From: Paraspadella gotoi
Lineage: Eukaryota; Chaetognatha
Assembly: GCA_051294375.1 (NCBI GenBank)
Contig: CM119266.1
Coordinates: 18,772,087-18,836,086 of the forward strand
Reading direction: 5' to 3'
Length of the DNA stretch: 64,000 bases
A program made the position numbers and the translations under genes. Positions 11,665-24,349 of the stretch are shown here, piece after piece. Every line of letters starts with the position of its first letter. Position 1 is the first letter of the stretch. The notes under the pieces were generated by a model, which did no database searches, had not been told where the DNA came from, and saw only the letters and a program-made list of their open reading frames with translations.

Positions 11665-13354
11665 ATTTATTTTTGGTAGAAAGTTAAGGTATCATAACAT
11701 AAGATCATAAGTGCATAATGTCAGTATATTTTATTTTGCTTCCATTAATTAATTATCATTTGTTTAAAAATGTTGTCTATCTCTAGTATGATTATTATGA
11801 AAACATTTTTATGAGAAGTTAATCTATAGATTTCATAAGGACAACATCAAATTTTTCGCTTCCTAATTGTTTTAAATAAATCAACTCGACAAATGAATAA
11901 TTTCTTAGGTTAACCCTACAACTGGACTAGTCAACCAAATCATTACCAAGCTCTCTATCTAACATAGTAAGAGGATCAAATGTGATTAGAGATAAATGCG
12001 ACTGAGATTGGAAGGTAATGTCTGCTTCTTGTGCATTTGTTTCATACTTTTGTAGTCACGTGGTAACATAGAAACGCTATCAGAATGTCAATGAAACATC
12101 GTTCGTCTAATACTTAGTTTTTTTTTGTTAATGATTGACGAATAAGTGATCATTGATCATCCTTAAGATGATTGTTAGACATATGTTTTATACTTGTGTA
12201 CAATGTGAAGTCACGAGATCATTAGGAAACGCGTTCATAAAATAAAGTCACGGAGTCGCGAAACCTTGAACCTGATGTTCTTCTAAGATTTTTTTTTTGG
12301 TAAAAGCGAAAAACGGAAACATAAAAAAAAGTGAGAAAAAAGTTTGTGAAATACTGAAGGAGATTTCCCTCTCTTCCTCAGTGAGAAAAAAGTAATAAAG
12401 AAGACAAAAGGGAAAATCGTGAGACTCGAAAAGCAGAAACGGAAGTCTCCTCCCACAGATTTTCTAGGGAGGGCTGAGGTTCTATTCGTCGTGAGCGCCA
12501 AGGCGGAGATAGGAGAAGAAAAGGGATGGACAAATTCGAGCGAGGAAGTCGCGCCACATCGTGAATATTTATTTCATGAGGCGACGCGTTTTTATATTTC
12601 AACGTTTTTTTTATGTTCGGACGAGGAGCGGTCTTTGAGAATAAAACTAAATATTAAGTGAAAAACTATTAATTCTTGGGTAAGAATTGTAGGAAATGGT
12701 CTATGTATTCCGACGGTGGTTTAATTATCTTTTGGTTTTTAGTTTTCGTAGAATGGAATCGAACAGAATAAGGAAACGGGGAACGAAAACTAACAGGAAA
12801 AGGAAATTGGCTGACAATCTATATTCCTGTTTTCGGAGGCTGCCAAAGGGCAACCCGATTTTTTTTTTTCTCCAAATATATCTGCGCCGATTTATAGATC
12901 AGATAAAAAAAGACAATCATTAGTTTTCGATTCCCTTTCGACAGTCTCCTTTCTCTGTCTTCTGCTTTCCTTTCCCTACTCTCCCTCGGCCCCTCGCTTG
13001 GCTGATGCTCCGCCTCAAATCTGACTCCAAATTGCGGTTTTCGTTTGGCCGATGACCCCAATCTGACTCACGCTCGACGCTAACGCTTCCTCGAGGTCAG
13101 ACTCTTCTTCTTCTTCTTTTTCTTCTTTATTATCATCATCATCATCTTCTGTCATCGTCATCAGGTTGACAAAAATCGTCGCTGAGGTTTTTTTCTTTTG
13201 ATTGAACTCCGATTAAGTTTCTCGAAATGAAACTCATAGGGAATCTAAAGCTCGAATCAACTACACAGCATTAGAGCGAAGTGATAGTTACGTATGAACA
13301 ATTTTGAAAATCAATTATCAAATTTTTTTGGTTTCTTATTTTTCGTAGTAAGCC

Positions 13355-14045
13355 ATGAAATTGGCACAACCAATATAAAGATTATCCATTCTTTTAATCA
13401 ATGACTTTGAACCAGGCTTCCTAGATATCTACTATGAAATTAAAATAAAATGGCGGGCTACAAAACTTTAGTCTTGATGTCTACTTTCAGGTAAAAAAAT
13501 AATTTACAAAAAAATATAACTACAACTTTTGAAAATTCTTACGTTTTCCTGGTCAAAATTAATAAAAACTAATAAAATTATCGAAAGATGATGATGATAA
13601 TATTTTTATATTTTTTTAATTTTTCACCTACTTATGATCAAAATATCAAAAAAAGAATTATACTTTATACCTGAATAACTGTCTCAAGCTACCTGAATTA
13701 GATCTTAAAAAAATATATATAAAAACATTTTAACTTTCCTATCTATAAATAAAAGTTTAAAAAAAATTTGTTATCCTAATTTTTTTAATAATGTATAAAT
13801 TTTCGTTTAGCAGGAGCTCAATTGAGATAGGCCACCCCTTGCTTTAGCGTTTAAGGCCTCCATCACACTACAAGATAATGACATAGCAGGTCAAGACTCA
13901 CAGTCTCATTTATTCACTCCTATCAAGAAAGGTTTAATATTTCAAAGAATTTTTCAATTGTATGACAAGACCACACCCTAAAGTATAAGATCGGGGAATA
14001 CTATATTGTACTCTGCACTAGCACCAAAATACAAGGAGCTTAATT
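13355..14045 (+). repeat. Dispersed repeat family A, copy 3, interrupted
   Basis: The left block (TTGGCACAACCAATATAAAG) lies at about 13360-13420 and the right blocks (AAGGCCTCCATCACAC, CATAGCAGGTC, CAATTGTATGACAAGACC, AATACAAGGAGCTT) at 13850-14042. About 420 bp of unrelated A+T-rich sequence sits between them, so a later insertion or rearrangement split this copy. Confidence 0.65.
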
Positions 14046-17000
14046 TTATAAAATTGGTATAACCATTCCTTATAACCGAGCCTGTGATGAAATGTGTTGA
14101 AATTTTTAAATAACAAAAAATAACTTTGAGACTAAAGATATTCTTTTACAGATTAAAAAAAAAAAGAGTTCTATTTCTTTTTAAGTCTTATTTTTTGTAG
14201 GGTCACAACTTAGGCGGGATGAACTGGTAGGAATACACGAATATAAGTATAGCAAGCCCAACTGAAATTAACTCTTAGATTCCCCTTAATATCGGGAAAA
14301 ATAAACAAATAAAAGAAAAAAAGGAATTTATATAATAAATGTATGCAAGAATAAAAAAAAGAAACAAAGCGGGTATATGTAATCAAAAATGGCAAAGGCT
14401 TCCTTTGTATTTCACCTACATTCCGTGTGACCCAATAACCTAAACCTCATCGTGAAAAGATTTTTTTGATCCAATTCCGAGGGTAAACGTCAACCTCTTT
14501 TCATTCCCTCCTTCCTATTTTTCTCTCGAAGAAAAAAGACAATAAAATGAGAGAATCTTACAATGAGCGACTGTTGCGTGAAGCTGAATTCAGCTTCCAT
14601 CAACAGTGACTCAAGGTCGCTATCTTTCGCTCTCTCTGTTCTCCTTACAATTTAATAAAAGTAATGAAGTATCTTGTCACCATTTAAGGAGAGTTCCTTT
14701 CAGTTTGCCCCATTTTTATGATGCAGACACTGAAATGTAAATGATGGCCTCTCTTTCTCTCTCTCTCTCTCTCGTATCGAGGCAGATCTTTTGTGTCTTG
14801 TACAACCTCGACTTCTTTCTGTCCATGATTTCTCGTATTTCTTTCCTCCTTTTTTTCCCATTTTTTTTTCTGTTAAAAAAAAACGAGGGAAAAGACACGC
14901 AAGGGACGAAGGAGTGTGCGAGCCGAGCAAGAAATCAGTGGTGTGTGTGATAGTGTGTGTGTTTGTGTGTGTGAGGAGAGAGAGAGAGATTCCCATTTTC
15001 TCTCTTTCTGTCGTCATCTTTTCCGTCGTGGTCTACGTTGCGTTTTCTTCTGACGCGGCCGGAGAGTATCAGCAGTTCCGCTGCCCCGCAGCCCCGCAGC
15101 AGATGGAAAGCGCAGCGCGTTACTCGCCGAGCCTTCTGATTGGTCGAGCGACGCGACCTTGGCGACGCTTAGAAGAAGGAAGAAGACGAAACATGGATGA
15201 GGAGAGGAGAATAAAGAAAGAGGATAATTCGAAGGAGGAGGAGGAGGAGGAAGCTGCGCGAAGATGATGAGGCCCTCAACACTCGTTGCTCGACAACAAA
15301 AACCCAAAATGAAAGAAGTTGGAGTGAAGGAAAGGAGGAAGAGCGAAAGAGGACGGAAGAGCGAAATAGACGAAGGAAACGGAGGAAACAGCAGGCTGCG
15401 TAAGACGACGATTATAACGACGACGCTTTGCAGAAGTGTCAAGATTCCGGAATCGGTGGAATCGTGGTTTCCCACTGCAGCGGAGTACATATCCGGCCTT
15501 TCAAGACTTCTTTATGTGGCGAACGTTGTTGTTCTTCAGGCCGTTTTTATATGAAATTGGTACAACCGATATAAAAATTAGATATATATACGATAGTGTA
15601 TAGTGTCATCGTGTCGTTGCATTGATCATCATTACAAAATGGAGGAACTTTGATGTTCGCATAGAAACGAACGATGCGTCAATGAATTGGACGACAATTC
15701 GGTCGGAGATGCGGCGATAATCGGGCCAAGTCTCCCCTTCCTGTTCGTCGTCCTTATCATCGACGTCGTTGTTAAAGGGTGAAAGAAAATTGGGGCAAAA
15801 CTCTGGGATTAAAAAGTTGGGGTCGTCGCCATCAGAAGACTTTGTGAATGGAGGAAGGGACGCGAGAAGAATGGGATTTTCACAGCGGAAAGGATCAGAT
15901 GCAATGTTAAAAAAAAAAACAAAAAAAAAACTGGGTTTAAGAAGAGATAAAGTTGTATGTACTTGTATTGGCTTATTGGGTTTCTGGAATAATCTTTAAA
16001 AAAAAACTATAGATCAGGAAGCGATTTTTTTAAACTATGTGGATCTCCACTGTGCACTAGAGTGGAGCTCTCGTGAACAAAAATTTTATTCATGAGAACA
16101 AACAAGGATATTTCGACGTGAGATAGTATGATTATCGAGTACAAAAAATATTTTGTTCAGATTGTCAAAAAAATATAATATATTTATAATAATATCATTA
16201 TAAAATATGAAATTTTCAAATGAATTTTTTGAAGTTTTTTATAACAGATTCCGAAAAAGTTATACCAAAAATATAAAACATGTTATCAAAAATTTCTATG
16301 TCCTCAGCGTCAAAAACGAAAAAAAGGTCAAAATTCTTCACTTTTTCATGCTCTGTAGTAGAAACTATTATATGATGAAACGTTTTACTCATTTTTCGCA
16401 GCTGTAACATCAAAATATCGTAAAACATGTTTTACAAAAGTTTCTTAATTTAAAATCGAGTAAAGAGCTATAGGACAACAAAATCGATTGTTACAAAAAA
16501 AATGCAGAGGGAAAATTAGTTGTAATCAAAAATGTATAAAAATATAAAAAATGTTTATAATATGAAATTGGCCGAACAAATTCAGCATCAAATATCTCTA
16601 GGGACAGGTGTCAACCATTTTTAACCTAAATCAAATTAAAACAAGTGGAGAAACAATATGGAAAAACAATCTTTTAATAATAAGGAAAACGCAGTTAAAT
16701 GATAACTTACCCCAAAGCTTTTTAACATGCAAAAATGTTTTTCATGGCTTCTCGTGTTAAAGCAGCTAATATGAACCCTTAAAAATATATTAAAACTTAA
16801 TATTTTATATTTGTCCTTAAATTTATTATTTTTTTTATTTAAATATAATTAAAAAAATAACAAGTTTCTAGGATTTATTATTTAGTAAGGCGAATGAAAG
16901 TTGCCGATTAAAATTTGAATAGTTGATACTATAGAACATTGATATAGTATAAAAAATTGTTTTTTTAATTTTTCAATTTTAGCCCATATTTATACATAGT

Positions 17001-17080
17001 ACTCGCCATAGAAAATATCAAAATTTAAAACAAGTTTTTTCTTTTTTATAAATTAGATTCGAATTCCTCATAAAAATTTG
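14046..17080. other. No gene recognised; simple repeats and repeat stubs
   Basis: Contains (CT)n near 14750-14774, (GT)n near 14940-14972, a GAG-rich run near 15235-15252 and a family A stub at 15552-15580. A short motif around GTGGAGCTCTCG at about 16060 recurs at 46.27 kb and, reversed, at 9.29 kb. The frames at 14.8-15.5 kb show no family resemblance. Confidence 0.4.
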
Positions 17081-17084
17081 ATTA

Positions 17085-17868
17085 AACAAGTTTGAGCAAA
17101 CAATGTCGGATCTGCCCACAATCATTATCGGTAATTAATTAATTCAAGTTAAATAATTAATTAATTAGGTAATTAATTAATTAATTTGATCCCAAATGTT
17201 TGTTTTTAGGTCTTTTCGTCACTAACCACGACAAAAGCAATGACGATGATTAGAATAATGCCGATAACGATTGACATGATTAATTATTGATAAATTAATT
17301 GACTAATTAACTTATTAATTATTTGATTAATTAATACATCTTGCATTTACATTTAATATGAAAAGAAAAGAATAATCAATTGGTAAAACAGGTTTTTTTT
17401 TAAATTTTAACTCATTTCCACTCAAACGATTCCATCGAAACTTAATTTCCAGCTTAATCACTCACTTTCCTACCCACTACAAAATTTCAGGTCAATTGCC
17501 CCATCCACTTATGAGTAATTGGTGTTCAAATAGTGAAATATATTTTTTTGTTTTTTTTCCATTTAAACTCATTTTTACTTGGACGATTCCATCGAAACTT
17601 TATATCCAGCTCAATCACACACTTCCCTGCCCACATACAAAATTTCATTCCAATCCATCCATACAATCACGAGTAATTGGAGTTTAATGCTAAGGTGGGA
17701 CGGACGGACGGACGGACAGACAGACGGATGGATGAACATAATTTTTTTTGCATAATTTATCATAATTCGATGTTCTGACATGATATAAGTGAGTGCCCGA
17801 CAAGATTGAGGGGGCGGACCGACGGACCAACAAAGTGAATTAAAGATCCGTCTAAAAATCATATGACA
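17085..17868 (+). mobile_element. Family B TIR element, copy 1
   Basis: It starts GTTTGAGCAAACAATGTCGG with GTCGGATCTGCC and ends near GATCCGTCTA. In between are CACTAACCACGACAAAAGCA, ACGATTCCATCGAAACTT, a doubled pyrimidine-rich block and a (GGAC)n run at 17696-17730. The same order is seen at 21.33-21.83 kb. There is no open frame of note, so it is non-autonomous. Confidence 0.65.
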
Positions 17869-18080
17869 TTGGTACAACCAATATAAAAATTGGCACCCCC
17901 TCAAAAAATTATCCATTCTCACCCCTTTCTGTGCAGCCTCTTAGATTTTTCTATTATGACTTTCTCACAGGAATGATGTGTGTTATCTATTAGAAAACTA
18001 GGATAGATAACATTGTGTTGTATAGATGCTCCATCTACCTCCCCCTCCCAAAATGAGTAAAACAATTTAAAAAAAAGCAA
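17869..18080 (+). repeat. Family A stub plus repeat family C
   Basis: CATTGGTACAACCAATATAA (family A start) is followed by ATTATCCATTCTCACCCCTT, GTTGTATAGATGCTCC and a C-rich block. The last blocks recur at about 20450-20610 inside intron 1 of the SLC16-like gene, so they are a dispersed unit. Confidence 0.5.
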
Positions 18081-18409
18081 TATATATATAATCAAATAAT
18101 ATAGATTAAATAGTAAAACATTCATAAAATATAAAAATATAAGATAATGAAACAAGTAATTTTGCAAATTTTCATTAATTGGCAATGCAGTTTACTATGA
18201 AAAAGATTTTTAGCGAGAAAATATTTTTGATCTTGACATAGTTATCTTTTTTGCGAATTTGTTGGTTCGTAAGTGCACAGTTTCTTCATTAACCTTCTTG
18301 TTGTCACCTTTTTTCGTTGAATTATAACAGCCATGATTATGAGAATTAAGAGAGCAATGGACTGAATGAAGAAAATACATTTATTACAAAATAGTTAGGT
18401 CCACAAAAA

Positions 18410-21046
18410 TTACATATAAATTATGTATCTCACATGGGACACGGAAATCCCTGCCCAAATAATGCCGTAGTCCCTCGATGACGGTTTTACGGATGCTGAA
18501 GTACTTTCCATAATCTTTGAGAGAATATTCGGAACGGCCAAACCCGATAAACCACAAGCAACAAAAATCCACGAGGTTGCTGCACCTAAGTCTGACCCAT
18601 AAATGTCGGCTAAAACCGTCCAAAATATTACTGACCTGAGGTTTTGTTAAAAAATTAAAGAGATTTTAGAGGAAAAAAAAACTTGGAAAATAAATAAAAC
18701 TACTAACCATCCTCCAAAATGAAAACCGGTGATTGTAAAGGAAGCAATCAAACCGCCATAAGATTTAACATAGGGGATGATAGCATTAGTAATCACAGGA
18801 ATCATTTCATTTATTATGAAGAAATAAAAGCGGTTCTCTTCTACCAAACGATGAGGAATGTTCATTAGCAAACTGCGGAAATTGAAATTATTCATGTTCC
18901 TGTGGTGTTACTTGATGATTAATATTTAAAAAAAAAAATGACATCCAACATTTTCCAGAATTTAAAGCCTAATTGTACTTGTTCAAGTTCATAGCTATTA
19001 GCAATTTTATTCTCCTACCTGTAAATAATTGTTCCAGCTAAATCACCTACAGCAAAGAATGTCAGAACCTCAGCCGATCTCGAACTATTTCCAGATTGAT
19101 AAATCTCCGTGATAGGTAATAAACTTGGGTAAGTCAGATTCTGAAAAAAATAGAAAATTTAAAAAAAAATCAAAGGATAAACTTTATTAAATAATGTTAT
19201 CATACACAGTTACACACCCTCATTGTTTCTTCCACATTTATTTCAATATAGGGCGCAGCAAAAATGGTAGGAGAAATAAATGCTCCAAAATGGAAAACAA
19301 TATAGAGGATAAAGAGAGGATAGATACGGTGTCTCCAGACAAAAAGGTTCAATGCGCCACCCCAGTAAAGAAACAAAGATTTCCAAGTCGTTTTCATATA
19401 AGTTTCGAGAATTCCTTTGGATGCTTGGCCGTTTGAATCCTGTCGGATATAGTTTTTCAATTCTATTTTCTTTATTTGTAAAAAAGATATGGTTCTCTAT
19501 TATGTTTGCCAGATGGTTTACATTTTTTTCACTTGTCTCAGTTTAAATTACGTTCAAGTTTTCTTACCATTTTTTCATCTAGAATTACTGGTCTCATAAT
19601 GATACTGATAAAAGGGATGACAAAGAGCATTGCACCGAAGAGCATAAAACCAGTTCGCCATCCACTTGGACTTCCACCACCTGCATTGCGAGCTAAAACC
19701 AGAAGATGGGGCATCACTATTCCTAAAAATCAATATTTTTTTTTCATTTTAATATGTAATTACTAAAATGTGTCACAGAAAAAAATTTCGCACCGGCCAC
19801 AGTCATCCCTAAACTTGCAAACCCAGTCGCCACCGGCCGGAGCTTCTTGGTAGCATTAGCAAGGGCGACGCACGAAGTTTGGAAGACGAAGGCCTTGCCG
19901 ATATTAGCGACACCAACAGCGATTATCAGAGCGCCAATACTTGGAGCGATGGCACCAATAAAGAAGCAGCCCGCTGAAGATTGATTTTACTTATTGAAAC
20001 TTATTGGTAAGCAGGATATGAATTTTATTTTGTAAGTTACTTGGGTGCCTATTATGTCACTGCCACTCACAATAAAAATAAACATGAAATTTAGAGTACA
20101 AAAGAATATTTTCTCACAAAAAGTATTATGGCACTTTTAACTTACTAAAAATAAGAAAGTTAATCCATATTACCATCATCATCTTATCAACTCATTTTAT
20201 ACCTGCAACACTACCGCCCATGGCAATCACGAGGCGTTGGTCGACCCACGTTGTGACAATTGTTGCAACGGGACAGAAAAATGGAGGTACAGCATATGCA
20301 CATGATGCAACCCAGCCAGCAGTAGCTTTTAACAAAGAGAGTCGAACAATTCAAACGTTATGTATCCCTAGTAAAACATACAATTCTACTTTGTAGTCTT
20401 AACCCTCAACAATAACGAATCATAAATAACCTTAATCCCATAACAAATTATCCTCTCCACCCCTTTCTATTCATACTTTTAGATATTATCTAATCTAATC
20501 TTATCTAATTAGAAAACAAGGGCAGAAAGTAACTTTTAACCTCGTGTTGTAAAGATGCTCCCTCTATTTTCAGAAGACAACACTAACATCCCTCTCCCAT
20601 AACATTATAAAAGAATATACTTTATATAAAAAATATAATTAAATCTAATATATAGTGAAATTTATTTAATTTTTACATTTATTTTTAAATTTTAATATAA
20701 AATTTTAAAGTCTCATATAGTATAAAAAGTAATCTTGCAATGTTTCATAACTAAATAACTAATTGATTGGGTAGAAGATTCAAATAGATCAAAACTAATC
20801 CACAGTTAGCGGTGTCAAAGTGTTGAACCGTCAAGGTGACAAACTTACAGAAAGAGGAACAGACATTCCTAGACAATAGACATACCCACTCTTACCCACT
20901 GTGGTGTCAAAGTCCTTCACCCAATCTTCGATAAAAAACTGCAAATTCCTTGTGAATCCCACAGTGACAAAAAAAACGAAAAAATGTCCAAAAGTGAGGA
21001 GACCCGCAGCGGGGGAGTCAACGGCGATTGGAGATAAGATGTTCAT
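18410..21046 (-). CDS. Monocarboxylate transporter-like protein (SLC16/MFS), 8 exons, 447 aa
   Basis: Exons on the minus strand: 21046-20896, 20325-20203, 19973-19794, 19722-19568, 19439-19218, 19140-19019, 18872-18708, 18635-18410. All junctions are GT-AG, phases close, and the total is 447 codons plus TAA. The start is the first ATG in the open frame. The product should be a plasma-membrane 12-helix transporter moving monocarboxylates or related solutes with protons. The layout follows SLC16: TM1 block ending FIEDWVKDFDTT, then ATAGWVASCAYAV, then WVDQRLVIAMGGS; a TM4-5 block with KKLRPVATGFASLGMTVAG (family pattern KRRPLANGLAMAGSP); then GWRTGF and IIMRP. A hydrophilic loop precedes the second half, which holds VLADIYGSDLGAATSW. 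The usual TM1 signature (DGGWGW) is degenerate, so the member is divergent and the substrate unknown. The exon 5 acceptor (after 19440) has a poor pyrimidine tract and is the least certain join. Confidence 0.82.
20445..20615 (+). repeat. Repeat family C in SLC16-like intron 1
   Basis: It shares TCCACCCCTTTCT, GTTGTAAAGATGCTCC and CATCCCTCTCCCA with the copy at 17.9-18.06 kb. It lies between coding exons 1 and 2. Confidence 0.5.
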
Positions 21047-21329
21047 GTCGATTGAAGAGTTCAATGAACTATAAGAAATGATGTGAATATTGAGAGGCGC
21101 GGACAAAAAGAGAAAAACCGACTAAACTGGTTTCATAAGGTTGCGGAAAACTGGATTTGGTTAAGATAACCGGATAAGAAACTTCCTATTTCTCTGCAAG
21201 CTTTGTAGTGTCTAAATCGTGTAGATAAAGCTCAAGTATGATTCTGCAAAAATATCATGAATGTATACATTTTATATCTAACAGATATTAATTTTTTTAT
21301 GGAACTCAACTCAACTCAACATAAGTAGC

Positions 21330-21828
21330 TGACAATGTCGGATCTGCCCACGATCATTATCGGTAATTAATTAATTAATTAATTTGAGTTAATTATTTAA
21401 TTAGGCAATTAATTAATTTGATCCAAAATGTATTGTTTTTAGGTCTTTTTGACACTAACCACGACAAAAGCAATGATGATGATGAGAATAAAGCCGATAA
21501 CGATTGATTTGATTTATTGACTGATTAATTATTTGAATAATTAATACTTTTTGCATTTATATTTAATATGAAAAGAAAAAAAAGCATAATCAATTAGTGA
21601 AACAGGTTTTTTGTTTTTGTTTTTGTTTTTTGTTTTCCACTCAAACTATTCCATCGAAACTTGATTTCCAGCCTAATCACACACTTTCCTACCCACATAA
21701 AAACAATTCAAGTCAATTGCCCCATCCACTCTCGAGTAAGTGAATGACCGACAAGATTGGTGGGCTGGACAGACGGACCGACAAAGTGAATTATAGAGTC
21801 GGAATCTGCGATATGCAGATCCGACTAA
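21330..21828 (+). mobile_element. Family B TIR element, copy 2
   Basis: It is bounded by GTCGGATCTGC at 21336 and GCAGATCCGAC near 21825, which are reverse complements. The interior matches copy 1: CACTAACCACGACAAAAGCA, TTTAATATGAAAAG, CTATTCCATCGAAACTTGAT and CACTTTCCTACCCACA. At about 0.5 kb with no transposase it is a MITE-like element just 5' of the SLC16-like gene. Confidence 0.7.
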
Positions 21829-22170
21829 AAAAGAGAAGGTAAAGTTTCTGTTTTTTTGTCCTTTTTGTCATTGTAAACTGAAGAGCCTTATGACTTCCGC
21901 CTAAAACGGGTCCCCCAACGGAAACCTATGAAATTTTTTTTTTGGGTGTCTCGATGATCAATTGATGGACTCTTCGCCGTTTCTGCCCTCAGGAAAAATC
22001 TTACATGTGGAGGGAAATGAAACGGCTACCTTTTTTTTCAAGGAGATTCCGACTTAGAATCGAGAACAAAGAGAGATCGAGAGAAACGGAGGGAAAGAGA
22101 GAAGAGTAAATGGATTTGGTACAGGTCTTTCATTGGGTAAATTCGGGAAGAAAATATGAAAAAAAAAACT

Positions 22171-22324
22171 TAGACGAGAAGTAAAGTAAATAATGATTTA
22201 TTTACAACAACGATTATATTAGTGATCGGACAAAGCGCTTATAAATAAAAAAGCCGAAACGTGTCCGATCACTTATATTATCGTTGTTGTTAATAAATAT
22301 ATTATTTACTTTACTTCTCGTCTA
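22171..22324 (+). mobile_element. Palindromic relative of the hammerhead-like family, core lost
   Basis: Arms 22171-22232 and 22262-22324 are near-perfect reverse complements, including GTGATCGGACA/TGTCCGATCAC and the CGTTGTTG motif. The loop keeps GCTT...AAGC followed by CGAAACGTGTC, but CTGATGA is absent. It is read as a decayed copy of the hairpins at 11.5 and 43.1 kb. Confidence 0.65.
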
Positions 22325-23985
22325 ATTTCAAATACAACGAAGCGAAAGAAACTGTACAATGAAAAAAATAGGGCGGGACATGTTAAAAACTACAAATTCA
22401 AAGCTACAAGTTTTAATTATGGAAAGATAACAAAACATGATTATACTTATATATATTTATAAAATTTTTAGCAGTCTAAATCATAAAATACTATCAATCA
22501 TATATCATTTTATATTATATCACTATAATATCGAGATTATGATGGTAATAATGAAAAAACTTAATAACTTCGTAATTATTCAATTCCGTTATAAAAATCA
22601 AAATTTCTGAAAACATTTTTTGGCATAAATAGTTTTAATATTCTGTTCTAATTTTATTTTAACGAAGGACGAAGGAACCGAAAATGATAAAAAGTGTCTT
22701 AATGTTCAAATTCTCTTTTTTTACTAAAGAGCGAAACAAAGAGAGAAAAAGAGAGAGACAGAGAGAGAGAGAGAGAGAAATTGTTTTCCCGCCACGTGCC
22801 ATCCTGACTTAAATCTCGTTCTCTCGAACCTGGGGCATCTGACCCCAAGTGGATATCTTCGACCTTTTTCCAATCAGATTCGCGACCAGCCCATGGAGCC
22901 CATGAAACCCATGGAAAATGAGGTCACCGGAGGCCATCTGCCCTTTCACCTTTCTTTTCTAGCCTTCCTCTCGTTCTCTCTCTCTCTCTCTCTCTCGCTC
23001 TCCCTCTTAGCCGAAAATGTTGCCCGGCATTTCTGACGAAAAGTCTCCTCCTCCTTTTCTCCCGCGAGGGGGCGAAGTCCCCACCTCCAACTGGTAGGGT
23101 CCACCCTCGCCAGGCGCGCCCGTCCACCTTCTCTGCGGGAATCAATCGATCAAAGGCGCCTGACGACGACTCTCTTCGAACTTAGCTTTTTCAACCACAA
23201 AATTCGTTTCGGCTCAGTTACCTTTTTTTTTATCAAGCGAGGGTTTTAATTTTTTAAATAATTGTTAATTTTAAAAGGCCTTTTCTCCTTTGTTTATTTT
23301 TCTCAAACTTCTTTAAATATTTTTAAAATTTGTCTTATTTTCCTTTTATATTTAGTTATGTACTTATAAACATATACTTCGTCAATTCATTTAATTTTTT
23401 AGACTTCTCAACAATATTTCGTAAACAAAGAAGTGTCATTTTTTTCCTTATTTTCCATAAAACAAGATTTTCTGCTTGGTTTAAAAATTTAGCAATTATT
23501 GCTCGCTACGATCTCACTGTTCTTTCTTTATCTTTGCTGTTTCTCTTCCATTTTACGACCGTCTTTTACCCTACCCTAACTTGAGCACAGTTCCCTCCCA
23601 GAGGTCATCTTTCGAGCTGCTTTCAAATTCAGGCGAAATTTCCATCTTCTTATCTTCCCCCCTTTGACCTCTCCTTTTTCTCCCATGACGCGAGCATCCC
23701 ACTTCCCCCACTTATTTCAATGCCCTTTGACTTCTTATTTTCAAAGCCGCCAGAGACCCGGATGTGCCTCACCCTCCCCTTGATATTCCCTATTTCTCAA
23801 ACCATAATGATCATGGGTCTTAGTTCCAACTCCGCCCACGTATTTTGCAACAAACGAATCCATATTTCTATCTCATCTTTTTTTTCGACGAAGCGACGTG
23901 TGATGTTGAAAGACAAATCACGTTTTGTTTTTTTTTTTTGTACTCACTTCACCCGTTAACCGGGATAACCATTTTTTTTAAATTT

Positions 23986-24090
23986 TAGATTGACCTCGGG
24001 TTTTTTAGATGATGAAATCTGAAAACCATTTTACTTTTAGAATGACCTCGGGTTTTTTAGATGATGAAATCTGAAAACCATTTTACTTGT
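23986..24090. repeat. Tandem duplication, about 54-bp unit x2
   Basis: TGACCTCGGGTTTTTTAGAT plus GATGAAATCTGAAAACCATT occurs twice back to back with almost no change. Confidence 0.9.
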
Positions 24091-24174
24091 TACACTATAT
24101 ATTTAAAAGGGTTATGCAATGTCAACGGTTGTTATATAAGTCGACCTCACATATCAATATCATTCCCTCAGTTG

Positions 24175-24345
24175 AAACCCGGTGGCAAATTGAATAAAGC
24201 CCTTAGCTCACGGCCATTATGCACCGGGTTCGAGCCTAACCCGGTACCTGGGGAAGTGCGAGGGCGGTCGTAAACTGCTTGAAGAACCCCTAAGCCCGGG
24301 ATCCGTTCCATACCTGTTTTAGGGGTTGCAGAAAGTAATTTTCAG
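24175..24345 (+). repeat. SINE-like unit with tRNA B-box
   Basis: The stretch GCACCGGGTTCGAGCCTAAC contains GGTTCGAGCC, which fits the RNA polymerase III B-box. It is followed by a GC-rich body ending near GGGGTTGCAGAAAG. No intact tRNA cloverleaf can be drawn, so it is a tRNA-derived repeat and not a tRNA gene. Confidence 0.45.
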
Positions 24346-24349
24346 TTTA

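Noticed and set aside
19200-19766. Plus-strand frames across the SLC16-like exons
   Set aside because: Antisense shadows of exons 4 and 5.
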